Shown here piece by piece: positions 10,682-23,079 of a DNA stretch of 64,000 bases. The DNA comes from Symbiodinium natans (taxonomy: Eukaryota > Sar > Dinophyceae > Suessiales > Symbiodiniaceae), in assembly GCA_905221605.1 (NCBI GenBank), contig CAJNDS010002253.1, positions 470,904 to 534,903 of the forward strand, in the 5' to 3' direction. Made by a program: the position numbers and the translations under genes. Below the pieces are notes generated by a model that did no database searches, was not told the DNA's origin, and saw only the letters and a list, made by a program, of their open reading frames with translations. Position 1 is the stretch's first letter. Every line of letters starts with the position of its first letter.

Positions 10682-13200
10682 CCCCTCCTAGTTGCCATGT
10701 GGACAATGCATGGCTGGTGGTCGTGCCACGTCGTGCCTGCTGTTCTTTAGTGACTTCCGTGCTCGCGCCGCCAACATACACTTCATATACACCTCATCCA
10801 TGATGCAGAGTCGAGAATACGTGAGAATAGCCGAAAACTGCAGTCGATCTGGCCGTATCATCGCATATGTTTCATACTCGTAACTAGTCTTGCGCTTCTG
10901 TATCTGCGAATCAGCTGCTGGTACGGTCCTCGAACTTTCATTCTCAAACATAGCTTGCCGATGCAAGCTGTATCGTGTTGACTCCCTACGTGGGAAAGGC
11001 AGCTGTTGAGCCCCAGGAAGCCCTGTCTATTGCATTTACTTCTAGGAAGGCGCCCTGCCTAGCTTGCAGCCATGGTCGCAGAGTTGCTGGCACCGCCTAG
11101 ATCTCCGCTGGGCCAACAGCTTGGAGAGAGAGAAAGCAAATGCAGTTCTCAGTCCCAGATGGCTTCCTCACTGAGCGGCTCGCTGCTTTGCTGTTAGCCA
11201 CAAGCACTGAAGCTCAGCAGTGGATTAAAGTGACTGCTGTCAACAGTCTGCCCACATAAGCAGCAGCTCGACTACAAAAGACCGACGAGATGGTATGACG
11301 CAGAGACGAGTAGCCGGTCTGTTATGGGACTGCACAGGGGCGCTGATGCACCGAATAAGCAGTGTCGTAGAGTAGATCGTAGATTCTGCCATCATGGAGC
11401 CATGGCTAGCTCCGGGCTTTGGACGCCCCCAGTCGAGCGCTTAAGCACCGCAATCCCAAGCGACCTTTGATTCTCTTGTCAGTGTGTCTGCCTCAGCCGC
11501 CATGATTCGCTTAGACATTCTCTCGGGGTCAAGGGCGTCAAAGAGTCAAAATAGAGGCTGAGATGGCAAAACCGCTGGGATACTGGGCTCTTGCGATTTT
11601 TCCGGAGGCTGGGTGGTGAGGCTGTGGCATGCTCATGCATGCTCTTCTTGGGTCGGTTTCTCTCTCGATACACAGAGGCTGGATGAGGCTCTGCCCTAAT
11701 TGTTTTCCCCCCGTGAGAAGCCGCCACTTCAACATTCCTTTTTTGAGTCGGGGGCCCCTAGAGCAAGAGGCTGTCTGCCGAACAGGGCCTGCAAAGAGAG
11801 ACGCTGGCAAGGAAGTTGAGGGCGACCTGAAGAAAGCCCCTCAGCCTTTGCGTTTAGCCATGAGATCGTTTTGGTGACCCTCGTGGGGCCTCCAGAAACA
11901 TGACTCGGAGTTCTCCAGCGACCTACATGGACCCCCCACGGCTGCTGGTGCATATTGGGATTTGCACGCGCAACAACAACGCAGTTTGTCGGGCAAAAAC
12001 CTGGGGCACCGGTTATGTTGGGGAGAGGGCCGAGGTACCTGGGGCGGGGGGTGGCAGAGGGGAGATGCGGCCAGAGGCCAGTGCGCCGAGCTACCTAACC
12101 GCGCAGTTCCACTACTTACTCGTACAGTTACAGCTTGCAAGACCGAACTCCGTGCTCGTTTAAGGTCGCACAAATTCTTGCAAGAAACACTGCACAAGCT
12201 GACCCAGGCAGTTGGAGCTTGTTCGTTGAGTCAATTTTTGCATGATAATTTGCCACAGGCAGGGATGCATGTAGGTCATCGCATTTCGCGAATCTCGAAG
12301 CTGCTGATTCAAAGGTCCTTGTGGGAAGTTTAGTATGTCGTGACACGCACAACATGAAGGTCTGTGTCCGCGAAAGGAACAATCCGATGGCATGGCGAAA
12401 GTATATAATATATTTCGCGAACCTTTTTACCTCATCCAGGTTTAGTCCTACGATGCCAGCAGCTTCCAGGCACTCAGATTCCTGCTAGACTACCCCATCC
12501 GACTTCTGCGGTTCAAGGCAAGTAAACTCGGGCTGCATTCACTTCATCCTTCTCGACTCACAAAGACGTGCGAAATCCGCAGCAGGGATTTTGCGCGTGC
12601 GAAGGATCCGTGTAAGTCGCGCGAATGCTCATCTTAGCCCGTCCGAACCTGTGGAGGTACAGGTTTTAGAAAGGTGAACAGGATTTGGGTTCAAAGTTCA
12701 GGGTTGCGCAGGCGATTGGAGCCTTGTTTTTTGCCAGGACATCACCCTGCACATTTCTGGCCTTAACCCTAAACCATCTAGGGCTTCGGGTTTTGGATAT
12801 GTGGATTCGCTTGTTTCGCCTCGAAGGGGCAGGGACTCAAGCCTTGAAAGTTGGGCTGATAACAGCAGCACAGCATGGGTCCGCGAAAGTTCCGCGAGGG
12901 TTTTTTGCTCCTGCGAAGGAGCCTATTCAATTTAGGATGAATCCGGGGATGAAGGAATGTCGATCAGATATTACACGAATTCTGGCATAGAATGTGGGAG
13001 TGTTGCAGTGCCGCACTCGTGGCAACTGGGGGAGCGGCGGGGGCCTAAAGCCTGGAAAAACGGCGCATTGGCATAGCAACGATAACATGGGGTTCCCGAA
13101 TCCGCGCTGATGTTGCCCGACTTATGCTGCAAACCTCACTCAGCAGCTAACTTGCAAGCACGCCCTATTGGGACCATTGAATACGACATGCGGCACTTGC
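10682..13200. other. No convincing gene
   Basis: Open frames here are short and overlap on both strands without domains or consistent splice sites. The 3' end of the upstream coiled-coil gene may extend into the first few hundred bases. A G-rich patch lies near 12040-12065. Confidence 0.4.
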
Positions 13201-13202
13201 AG

Positions 13203-13447
13203 GACAGCCTCCGTGCAGGAAGCCCCACAATGACGAATACTGCCCGGGACTCAGCATCGAAAGTCTTCCAATCGAGCTGGTGTCAAGGATTGCGATGTCG
13301 TGCCAGGAGGCCACAGACCCGCGAATGGGGACGGGAGCCACATCCGACATCAGCTCAGACCTTAGCTGGGGGAAGGATGCTGATAGTCGCCAGCAAGACT
13401 CGGAACGAATCCATGTAGAAGCAGCAAAGAGCAGCGCGCAGCTGTAA
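13203..13447 (+). CDS. Candidate exon, unknown protein
   Basis: After a TTGCAG acceptor, one + frame is open to a TAA at 13445. It has balanced codon use and an acidic, Ser-rich product containing ESLPIELVSRIAMSCQEA. That stretch faintly resembles the start of an F-box helix (LPxELxxRI), but I would not assign it. No ATG opens the frame, so upstream exons would be needed. It lies just before the second coiled-coil gene and could be part of it only if the stop is spliced out. Confidence 0.35.
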
Positions 13448-13746
13448 TAGAAACATTGTCGTTCTGCAACGCTAGAGGTCTTGGACCCGTGGATCCTCGA
13501 AGGTCTCCTCGACAATGGGCCAGTTCACGGCTCTCGCCCCGGCCTCAGCAAGAGAGCACTGATTTAAGGGGATCTTACGGGCACCGGGGTTCCTCTAAGC
13601 CTTTTGTTGGGAATATACCCAATCTCTCAAGGCCGCTGCAAGAAGATGCATATCCTGACCTGCGAGCCTTGGGTCTGGCTGCAAAGTTGTCCGTCGCGCC
13701 TGAAACACGTGTTGACTCCGAAAGTTACTCCTAATATCTCCTAAGG

Positions 13747-13824
13747 TGTTTGAGAACGTTGCAAATCGACTCAATAAAGTTACTCTCCTAATCTGTTTGA
13801 GAACGTTGCAAATGAGACTCTCAG
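13747..13824 (+). repeat. Local direct duplication
   Basis: A 19-nt string that begins GTTTGAGAACGTTGC occurs at 13747 and again about 48 bp downstream near 13795, directly upstream of a coding exon. It looks like a recent tandem duplication across an intron-exon boundary. Confidence 0.6.
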
Positions 13825-16800
13825 GAGTGGCGGTGCGTGAGGAAGTCGGCCACGCCCTGAACAGCGGCGTGGTGGCTCAGATCCTGGAGGGATGGAGCTC
13901 CCAGTTTGTCGCGTGGCGAAAGTCCGATGACCACGTGGTCAGGCCAGGGAAGTCTATGCGACAACAAGCGCTGTATGTTGTCAATGTATGCCATTAATAT
14001 GCTGTGGGGGGGAGGGGGGCGGGGGGGGGGGGGAATTTCTGATTCTGCATGATTCTGCGCCGTGCAGGCAGCTAAAAGGTCACATCAGCGAACTCGAAGA
14101 CGCAAATCGCTCTTTGATCAGCTTTCTGAATGAGTACATCACGACTTCGGAGTTCGTCACTCGGATGCACCAGGCTGTCGACCTTGCTCTGGATGATGGT
14201 TTTCGCGCACCCTGTGGACCCCTATAGCTGCAATGTGATGGTGCGAAGTGATGCCATACTAACCACGATCAATCATGATCAGTCTTTTTGAGGCACGATT
14301 CAGGGAGGCCATGAACAAGTATTCGAATCTCGTGGATGAGCTTTCAGATTCACGTCAGGGTCATGAGTCCGTTCTGCTCTCTGCGGTTGAGCACGTTGTG
14401 GAGAAAGCTGTGAAAGAAGCCACAAGCAACATTCCGCAGCTGATAGAGGACCGGGTTTGGGAGAGCGAAATTGTAAGCTGCAACACAGTGCCCTCCTCTA
14501 GCTTGAAAATGCTTTAAAACTTTATAAGATATGCTGACATGTTGCACAGTCAGCGTGGATTTGCGTCTTCTTCGGCTCAGCACATGTAATCCTGAAATTG
14601 TGAAACCACGTCAGGCAAGCCCTGAACACTACAGTACGCAACTTGTTGGTGAATCACAAGCCTTAACAAGGAAATGCGAAATCCCTTACAAAAGCCCCAA
14701 AGGAGTTCCAACCCAGAGAAGCTGCATGCAAGGGTGCCCAGACGGTGACCCCCCATCCAAAGTCATTCTCTTGAGCTTATGTACGTGTGAAATGGCAGTT
14801 CTGTTCTATCGCTGTGCCCTGCAGGAAGACTCACGAAACATGCATTTGTTCAGACTTTCAAGCTGGCCACACGTGGCTATCGCCGAGAGAGCGCGTCAAA
14901 GAAACGATCACGGTGGATTTGTGGCAGCGGTACTGTTTTATCGCTGTGCCCTGCTGGAAGACTCCACGAAGCATGCGTTTTTCCAGAGTTTCAAGCCTAG
15001 TCTCAGCTGCTATCCCCAAAAAGGTCGAGAATGTTTCCTATCATTGTCGCATGTTTTGGGCCTTGCGTGCCCTCGGGATTTGGGTTCTGGGCTGTCTTCT
15101 TGACATGTTGGGCTACCTTCCATGCGGGGCTGGGCTATCTACATGGTGATTGGGCTATGAAACCATGCGCGCGCGTATATGTAAGATTCATTCCAGGATC
15201 GGGGTTGGTATCCCATATCTTTGATATCAACTTCGATATGCTCTCCATTTACACGCTTCTTCCAGCTTGCTTTCGGGAAGCACAGCTAGCTGAACAGAAC
15301 AGTTTCACAATGTTTCGCATCTTGCGTGTTCTGGCTCATACTGAACCAGCTAGACATGCAAATGGCTTGATCTCTGTTTCAGGTTGAGTCGTGACAATTC
15401 GATTGGGCGAAGCTGCAAGAGCGCTCGTATCAATCAAGAGTGCACCAAATCAAGTCTGCAATCTAAATCACGCCCGGGTCTAGTATACAAATAGCAAACA
15501 GAATGTTTGAGAGCAGCAGGGAAAAGGTGTCGACGAATCCTGTCTTGTTCCTGTAGCAGAAATGACGAGTTGAATGTGTCTCCGGGCCTTCAACTTTGCA
15601 GAGGAGAAGATGTCGCAGCAGGTAACGCGGTATGCCACCGACCAGCAGCGCCAGATTGACACGGTCCTGGAAAGTGTCCAAACCTATTCAAGTCAGGTTT
15701 CGCAGCAACTCAAGAATCAAGATGTCAGTCTTCAAGAGAAGCTGGGCTCGGTGATGCATGACATCGGTAGTGAGATGCAAGAGCGCATGCAAAAGTCAGC
15801 AGACGAGATCAATGTGTCGACGCTCAAAGTGCCTGGGCATTGCAAGAGAATGTCAACTTTCATAGGGGCAGCTAGCAGGAGCTAGGGGGCAGCTTCCGCA
15901 AATGCGCAGTGTCAGGCAGCACATGAAGGAGCTGATCGCATGAAGATGGTCACTATCGCGGAACATGAGAAGCACCACGCGTACATGCAGAGGCTCATCG
16001 CTGGAGAAGGAGCAGAGTTGGATGAGAACGACGAGGCTTGGGGGACAGATGTTTAGCGGTTTCGTGCTCAAGGTTCACGTCATGTCCATGTGTGCTTCAG
16101 CCAGCAGGCCCACACCAACACTCCCCTCCCCCCTTCACGCCCCTTACCCAACCCAGCAACCTGGCTTTGAGTCAATGCGACGTGTTTCGTTTGCTTTCGC
16201 TGGCTTGGTGCCACTTAAGTGGGCCAACGTGGAACAGCTAGGGATGACCCAAGTGTCCCAGATGACCCAAGTGTGCCAAGTGACCCAAATCGCCCCCCAA
16301 GTGCACCAAGCGTCCCAAGTGCCCCGAGCCCACTGTCTTGGGTGCACATGTCGGGGTTCTACTTTCCGTTTGCCAGCGCGCGACCTGCCGAGCACACCCC
16401 AAATACCTCAAAAACCAAAACCCTAAGCTAACCTTCATCTTCAACCCTGAAATTCTGGGACTCCAGGGCCTGCGAGAGATGCTCTTGAACTTCCGGGAGC
16501 TCCTCTTCCAGGGTGTCTCGACCAACACACAAGCCGAGAACTGGCGCAAGGTCTCGGAGCAGGCTGAGCTGGAGATGCAGGCGCTACTTCCTCTCTGAAG
16601 CGAGAGGGTCCATTCAGTTCAGTGAATCTAGAAGGCTCCTCGTAAGTGGGGCTTCACTGGGCCCTGTTAGGCTGCCAAAGAGGAGCGGGAACGTTGCCAA
16701 GTCCTATCTGCCGAGTTGCAAACGAAGCTGGCCGACGCCGAGGCCGGAACTGGCGTTTGTTGATGCCCATCTTGTTTTCCATTTTGGGAATGTTCGACCG

Positions 16801-17767
16801 GGACATACCGGGACCGAATCGGAGTGACTGAGTGGCTTCTTTCCGACTGTCGAGGAGACCCTGGCCGCGCAAGGCAGCGAGCTGAGCGTCGCGAAGGTCG
16901 CCATGGCGAAGCCCTGGCCATGGACGATTCGCCTGCGTTAGCCTGCATTAGGTAAGAAGAAGTAAGAAGCAGACTTTCACACCTCCAGGTACAGCACGGT
17001 TCTGGGTGGAACTTGTCAGGACCCGATACGTGGGCTATATGGATGAGATTGTCGCCCGTGGTCAGGTCAAAGTAAACATCTATGAGGAGTGGATTGAAGT
17101 TATTGCAGGTATGGGCTTCGCACCCCGGAAGCAAACACAGCAGCCAACAGCAGAGTGGATGGATCCTGCCGCTGCCGATGCTGCCTTGCCACCTGCCTTA
17201 CACTGACTTACGCTGAAGGAGCCAAAAGAAGGTCCCAAATAGGTTCATCACTTGTCGTGCAGGCGTTGGGATTGGTGCTGTGGGTGTGTGCACTCTCGTC
17301 CAAGGTCCGATGCTTTGGAGATGCTGCAATGCTTCGGCGAAGTTCCCATTTCCATAGAAAGTCATGTGAAAAGTGCCAAGGGCAAGGCAGACTTCTGGGA
17401 AGCTATTGCGACAAACAGAGCAGAGCTGGTGAGGCAGGGGGCATTCTCAAGACTTAGCTACCGTTGCAAACCTTTGGGTGATGTATTTCATGAAGAGGTA
17501 TGAGGTGCGTCGCATACTAAGTACAGATGTGTGCAGGGATGCCTTGGAGGAGAAGGGCATACCGCTCCCTCCTCAGAAATTGCATATCAGCTGAACGTTC
17601 TTCTTGAAAGGATCATGTCGGGTGATGTGAGGTTTCGGCAAATGTCCGCAAACGGCCTCTATGGAAAGGCGGGACTTGACAGAAATTGCATCATGCTGAA
17701 AGTGAGTCTTTTTCCACAAAAAGAGGCTGCCAGCCCCAAAGCCAGCCCCCGAGGCAAGGCAAAGTAG
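13825..17767 (+). CDS. Coiled-coil protein gene (spliced, mostly resolved)
   Basis: Exons include 13825-13942, 14068 to about 14173, about 14281-14471, 15604 to about 15830, 15886-16035, 16467-16580, 16671-16742, 16855-16910, 17020-17108, about 17307-17497 and 17537-17767. Many junctions agree in phase: 13942 to 14068, 14471 to 15604, 16035 to 16467 to 16671 to 16855 to 17020, and 17497 to 17537. The product is a charged helical protein with segments such as HISELEDANRSLISFL, ATDQQRQIDTVLES, GLREMLLNFRELLF and ERCQVLSAELQTKLADAE, followed by a basic tail ending in SPRGKAK before TAG at 17765. Donors are mixed GC and GT. The 5' start, the joins around 14173-14281 and 17109-17307, and the frame near 17440-17560 are unresolved. 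The function is unknown. Confidence 0.55.
14006..14034. repeat. Poly-G tract
   Basis: A G-rich run of about 28 nt with three interruptions lies in the intron between two coiled-coil exons. Confidence 0.8.
16240..16335. repeat. Degenerate minisatellite
   Basis: The motif CCCAAGTG and variants (CCCAGATGA, CCAAGTGAC) recurs at 8-15-nt spacing in the intron between the exons ending at 16035 and starting at 16467. Confidence 0.6.
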
Positions 17768-20700
17768 CGTATGGTGTTGTTATGATGTGTTGTGTATGGC
17801 TCCACGTTTTCAAAATAAAAGGGCCCTTGAAACTGGGAGTGGGAGTTGTTGGTTCTGCCATGTGGGGCTTCAATGCCGTTTGCTCTGCGGTGCCACAAAT
17901 ACTGGAGCACTGCTGTTTTTCAATTGGATGGCAGCCTGTCGGAAGAAGAGCCGATCATTTGCTTGAGCCAAAACGACTCAGCACATGTAGGTCAGCATTA
18001 GACGTGCTGCAAAGGATACCAATGTTTCACCTGTGTCAAACCGGTCATCCTGGCATGAGAGCCAAAAAACAAGTTTCCTGATATCGGTCCATCGCAAGAT
18101 GAGCATGGGTGTGGCATGCGGCATGCCAGACTTCTGCCAAGGCAAGCCAATGCAGCCACCAGGACGGCCGACAAAACGCTTGCGTGCGTGGCCAAGCTGA
18201 GCGTGGAACAGCAAGCTATGTCCACGACTGTCATGGCCAGCAGCATCATGGCAAATATGTGGTTGACCACCGTAAAAGGTCCACTGCCCTCAGCAGCGGA
18301 AATGTGAGCTCCGACATGTTCGGGTCCAGCAAGCTCTACTGATTCTACTGGTGGGCCGTAGTGCAGCATGGTGCGGTGATGTGGCAAACCTGTTCGCGAA
18401 GCTACCTACATTGAATGCCATAGTCTAGTGGAGACTTATAGCCAGGCCGTCATCGTTGAAGGCATTGCTTCTTACAGCGCCGACCCTGGTAATCCCTGGG
18501 ATGAGCTGTTTCCGGCCTTCGTGCCAAATGCTTCTCAGGCTCTGCCGGACAAGCAGCAGTTCATTGACGAGTGGCCGGGCTGAACGGTTACTGCGGTTAC
18601 TGGGACCTCTGCGGCTTCCAAGTCGACTCGTAGCAATTCAGGCGGCTGCCAACTCCCAACAACCCACTTCTACGCAGAGCCCGCAAAATGGCACTGCAGT
18701 GTGCAGGTTTTTGTTGCATTTTTTCCCCAGGTGTGAAGGGCTGCGTGTTAACTTAGCAGGAATACAGAAGCCAAACGCTGTAGCTGCATTCGGACAGCTC
18801 AGGTGGCTGGCCGCGCTGCCGCTTGGCTGAAACCAGCTGTAAACCAAGAACCTCCGATTGCTGCATGTGCCGCAGCGTGTCATATCCGCGCACAGATATC
18901 CTGAACAAGTGCATTCTTGTGTTGGTTCTTGCAGAGTAAGGGCCCATCCCAATGTGTGCATCAATGAAGTGGCAGACGTGCAGTGCGGTGCCCCGGATAC
19001 TCAAGATCCTGCGTGCGAATGAACGATGCTGCGCTGACAAACATGGGCTGGCAGGCGCCTCGATCAAGAGGACATTGCTGTGCTGCCGGTGCCTCCCCTG
19101 GCAGCAAGCTGAGATGAATGTCCTGCATCAGCGGCGTTGTATCCGTAACGCTGGAATGGAGCACAGTGCCTTCGGGAGAGTCAAACTTTCTAAGAATAAG
19201 TAGTAACAATCGAGAACGCTTGACAAAAAATCACCACGTGCCGTGCTTGGCCGGCATGGGCGCACATGTATCGTTCTAATCTCCGTGCTGCATGACATTT
19301 TGGTTCAGGTGTGATCTAAAACGGCAGGCAGCTGTTTGTAGCCCTGTTTGGACTCGGTCTCTGGGGGAGTCCTCATGGGGTTGCGCAGGGACTTGCGAGT
19401 CATCTCGTGGTTTTGTGGGAGCGACCCCCATGTGTTTCACCGAACGGGTGCAAACCGTCCGAGTGGACTGGCCTGGTCACACAGCGGTTACAGAAAGCTT
19501 GGAAACAGATGAACAGAGTGAATGTCAGGCCTTATTGATACACCTTTGTTTCCTGTATGTCCTTACCACAAGGTGGTTTTACCAAAGCACTTTCCTGGAG
19601 TGAACAGGGTTGTTAAAGAAATGTTACACGTACAGCAGAGTACTGTATGGGAGCGAATGAGGGTCTGCTCTGCGAGTCACGTAGTGTAGACGGCACTTTC
19701 TACCAGTTAGAATATATTCGTACTAGTTATTTCTACTTGTTTGTTTGTACCGAATTTTCCTAAGTTGTTTAACATGCCACTACGCATTATCAAATACTTC
19801 AACTGTTAGTCATTTGTGACCAACCGGCAATATTACTCATCTTCACTACAATTCAGTAGTATCGTTCATCAATCTGCTTGCTGAATTTTCATTCGTACTA
19901 ACGGTCATGTATGTGTATTTGTTAACACGAGTTAGCCCATGACAAGAAATTTCAAGCTATTCCTAGCTATGACTAGTTACTAGCTAATTGTTGGCATTCC
20001 TACTTATTGATGATGAAGAAGTATCCATTCGTATTCATGCTTCTTCAGTAGTATTCAATATTTTACAGCACTCGTCTCTTTAATTCCATTTTATCCGCAA
20101 CTATTAGTCAATTCGAGATGCTCACTTGAAGGTTTTGGCTATCAGCCATGTAATCTCAAGACTTTCATAAGAACTCTCAGCCTCTCGCAACATGCTGGGC
20201 AGCCACAAGCATGACCGAGAAAAAACAGCTCCTCCCCCACCACCCCGCCCCCAAAAATAGAAACAGAAGCGACGAACAAGAGTAATCGTACTGAATTCAT
20301 TATCAAATTGGTTTGTGGGATGGTAAGAATACATTCAACTAGACCAACACACCTGCCCCCCCCCCTCCTTGCCACCGAACTTGCCGCGCGCAAAGGTGAA
20401 AGGGGTGTTCCGAGACATCCTGGCTTGCGAGGCACTTTGGGAATGAATAGCTCAGATCTTCACAGTCACGCTGCTCTCTGCATTGAACCTTGTTCCTTGA
20501 ATTTGGTTGATCATGCCTTGCAAGCCGCGTTGTTCGTGGTGACTGCTTTGTGGCGTGGGCCAGTGCCAAAAACAGGCAGAGAAGCATCGTGAGCATACAG
20601 AAGTGTTGAAGGACACCCTGGTCAGGCCTCCCAGGAATATAGAAGGTCGGCTGCAACACTTCCTAAGTTAGCAAGTGGATCACACTAAGGCACGGAGTGA

Positions 20701-20789
20701 GGAGTTTCTGGCACCACTCCGTGCCTCAGCATGGTAAGAAGTTCAGATTTCCCTGTTCGAAAGATTGCTCGCACCAAGGCGATCGCAAC
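17768..20789. other. Gene-poor interval with exon fragments and an AT-rich island
   Basis: Two coding-like stretches on + (18117-18290 and 18429-18583) are described separately. Another frame ends near 19203 with a basic tail (KLSKNK) and could be a terminal exon. From about 19600 to 20160 the base composition turns clearly AT-rich, unlike the rest of the window, and no frame is open. Confidence 0.4.
18117..18583 (+). CDS. Exon fragments of an unrecognised gene
   Basis: After CCAAG at 18144, a frame encodes an Ala/Thr-rich helix (TLACVAKLSVEQQAMSTTVM). After GTCTAG near 18428, a frame encodes a stretch with VIVEGIASYSADPGNPWDEL and ends in a TGA at 18581. The second looks like a C-terminal exon. 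The two may belong to one gene, but the phases do not prove it and I recognise no family. Confidence 0.35.
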
Positions 20790-22703
20790 ATGCAGCCGCC
20801 TCTGGCAGAGTCCAAGTATTTTCAGGACAATGGAACAAATTCAAGCAGTACCTTGCCAAACAGCTATGGCAGCTGTGGTGCAGCAGCAGCAGCAGCATCG
20901 CGCATCTCTGGTGCCCAGGACCAGAAGAACTACAGACTCATCCTCAAGAGAGAGGAGATCGAGGCAAGGAGTTGGGTGGAGTTTGGTCACGTTTTGTTGG
21001 TGGCCGCTTGATGCTATTTTGTTTCCATGCGCGATGTTGTGAGGCTGGTGTGCGGATTGCGGCGAGGCGGATTGAGACATGGTGCAAAGGGGAACGTACA
21101 GGCCTTAGAGTTCACCACAAGCCAAAAGTTGAAGCTCGAATCACGGCAATGCTCGTCTAAGCCATCGGGAATCTAAGGTATCGTTCTTGTGGCGATCCTG
21201 AAAGGTGCCTTCATGTTCCTCTCTGATCTGTGTATCTCGGATGCAACGCGCTAAGACGTATGTGCACGGCTTTGTCTGTGGCCTGACTGTAGCCCCTTGC
21301 CAAGGCAAGAACCTGATCCGACCAAGCCCCAGCTTCCGGGCAACGAGCTGCGATAATGATTGATTATGTCGCGATTGTAGCACGGAAAGACGTGCTGAGG
21401 GCCGTACTCGGTGTACTTCATTGAGGCCGGATAGTTGCGAACTGGCAAAAAGCTCCCCGTCCGCGCCTGTAGGCTTCCTCGTACAAGGAGAAGCGCTCGC
21501 AGTCAGGCCATGCCCCAGCCCAACCTAATCCAACCTATTGCTACTGAGGGTTCAAAAAACATTCTTTCCGCCTGGCGCAAGTAAGCTGTTGCAAGAAGCA
21601 TTCATGAGCAGCTAGTGGGGGTGGAGCTGCTTCGCGCCGACAACAGGCTCTGTCGAAATCAGCGGGCCAGATGTTGCGAGCTCCAAGTTCTGCGATACGA
21701 CAACCAAAGCACCGCACAAGGCCTTGCTTTGAATGCGGCAGATCGTGTCCAACAAGCTTGAACTAAACATACTAAACCTCTTGTCGCCAAGGTTGTACTC
21801 ATCGATGAGCTGCTGGACAACGGTAAAACAATGCAGGAATTGGCCATTTGAGCGACCATGCTTGTTGGAGCTCAGTCTTAAGGGACAGCCGCTGCCTCGT
21901 GCGAACGTGCCACCAGGAAATGAAGCAGTTCTTCCTTTCAAGATTATCAGCCACTCATACTGAAAATGATGCTGGGCGCCCAGTACGGTCAGATCAAGCC
22001 AGACGGCCAATGTCATTGGCACAAGGCCCAAGGCATAAGTCTGAAGTTCCGAAAAGGTCTTGACGGTGTGCCTCTTTAGCAAAGAACGCCAACGCGAGTG
22101 GCCAGAGGCTGGCTGCTCAGCCATGGGATCCCCGAAAAGTAAGCCTAAGCCTCGTGAAAGGCGGACATCATTGGTGTCAGGAATCTGCCGGAAGCTCGTT
22201 GTTTGTTGAACTGTCTTTGCTGATCAATACGAAGCTTGTAAGGCCCGATCTTTGGCTGGTTGGGTATGGTTTGGACGTGGCTTGGCTCGAGGTTGACTGA
22301 GAACCAATGGGTGTGCGAAGGAACTTTGCTATGTCAGGCTGAGAGCAGCACGGAGAGTGTTGCTACGCCACTCTGCAGTTTTCTGGTCATGCGATTTCAT
22401 TCAGTGGTGTGCAAGATTGCGCCAACACTTGTAAGAAGATCGGACACAAGCCCGGAGGTTGTACACCCTACGGGCACTCCCCCAACAAGAGCCACCTTTC
22501 GGACGGAACGTTCAGAAGCCATGAGCGGCGCATGGAGCGACCTAAGGATCGCGGAACAAAGCGCGGCTGGACGGAGCTCTTTGCCATACCAAAGGTGCTG
22601 CAGTTGCTTTGCAATGCGTTGCAAGCTTGAGTTCATGGGAAGACAAGACCTGAAGGTCAAGATCATTGATACTTTTGATGTGGACGAGGCCGGGCCGACA
22701 TGA
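20790..22703 (+). CDS. Hypoxanthine phosphoribosyltransferase, 14 exons
   Basis: Purine salvage enzyme joining hypoxanthine or guanine to PRPP. Exons: 20790-20963, 21044-21101, 21178-21231, 21305-21319, 21400-21425, 21473-21506, 21647-21720, 21792-21842, 21917-21970, 22057-22107, 22161-22186, 22243-22276, 22547-22594, 22656-22703. Together they give 248 codons plus TGA with all phases consistent. Family motifs appear in order: VLVAILKGAFMFLSDL (the LKG loop), a VYFIEASSY strand and loop (Ser-Tyr), VVLIDELLDNGKT (PRPP-binding loop with the acidic pair), VLTVCLFSKERQ, and DLWLVGYGLD with the metal-binding Asp, then RGTKRGW. All 13 acceptors are AG before G. Donors are GC in nine introns, GA in one (21320) and GT in three. 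The N-terminus has about 45 extra residues including a six-Ala run. The start at ATG 20790 is the first in frame. The 15-nt fourth exon is the least certain. Confidence 0.85.
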
Positions 22704-22814
22704 GAACCGAAACAGAAACAGTTAGGCACATCTCTGAGGAGGCCCTAGAATTTCTTTCGTCAAAAACCGCAATCATGACATTTTATAACAGCGTCTGATA
22801 GCGATTGTTGTCAG

Positions 22815-23079
22815 GTACAGCGGCTGCTTGGACACCTAGATGAGAACGCAAGTCTGACGGGCCAGATGGTCTTCGCAGGCACATACATAGTCCATGCTGT
22901 TGCAGGGGGGGGGGGGGCCTCAATTGATCCGGGCATCCAAGTATGTAGCAGAAAAACTACGCCCAAGGGACGGTTGAAGAAGAGAAGATTGATGCATCTC
23001 TCCTGCACAGTTCAATAGCTCGTCTCGACAAGTTGTTGCCGTCTGCAGGCTTTGAGCTCACATACTCGAACAAGCAGAG
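22815..23079 (+). CDS. Two candidate exons of an unknown gene downstream of HPRT
   Basis: Exon 22815-22889 (VQRLLGHLDENASLTGQMVF...) follows TTGTCAG and ends before GTCCAT. Exon 22968-23079 follows CCAAG and encodes a helix with EEEKIDASLLHSSIARLDKL, then FELTYSNKQ, ending before GTATAG. Both look coding and obey the local acceptor rule. Their phases do not join directly (phase 0 versus 1), so a small exon may be missing or one boundary is wrong. A 12-nt G run near 22905 lies between them. Confidence 0.4.

Noticed and set aside
21612-22124. 170-codon minus-strand frame
   Set aside because: It is antisense to five HPRT exons whose family motifs and phases are clear on the + strand.
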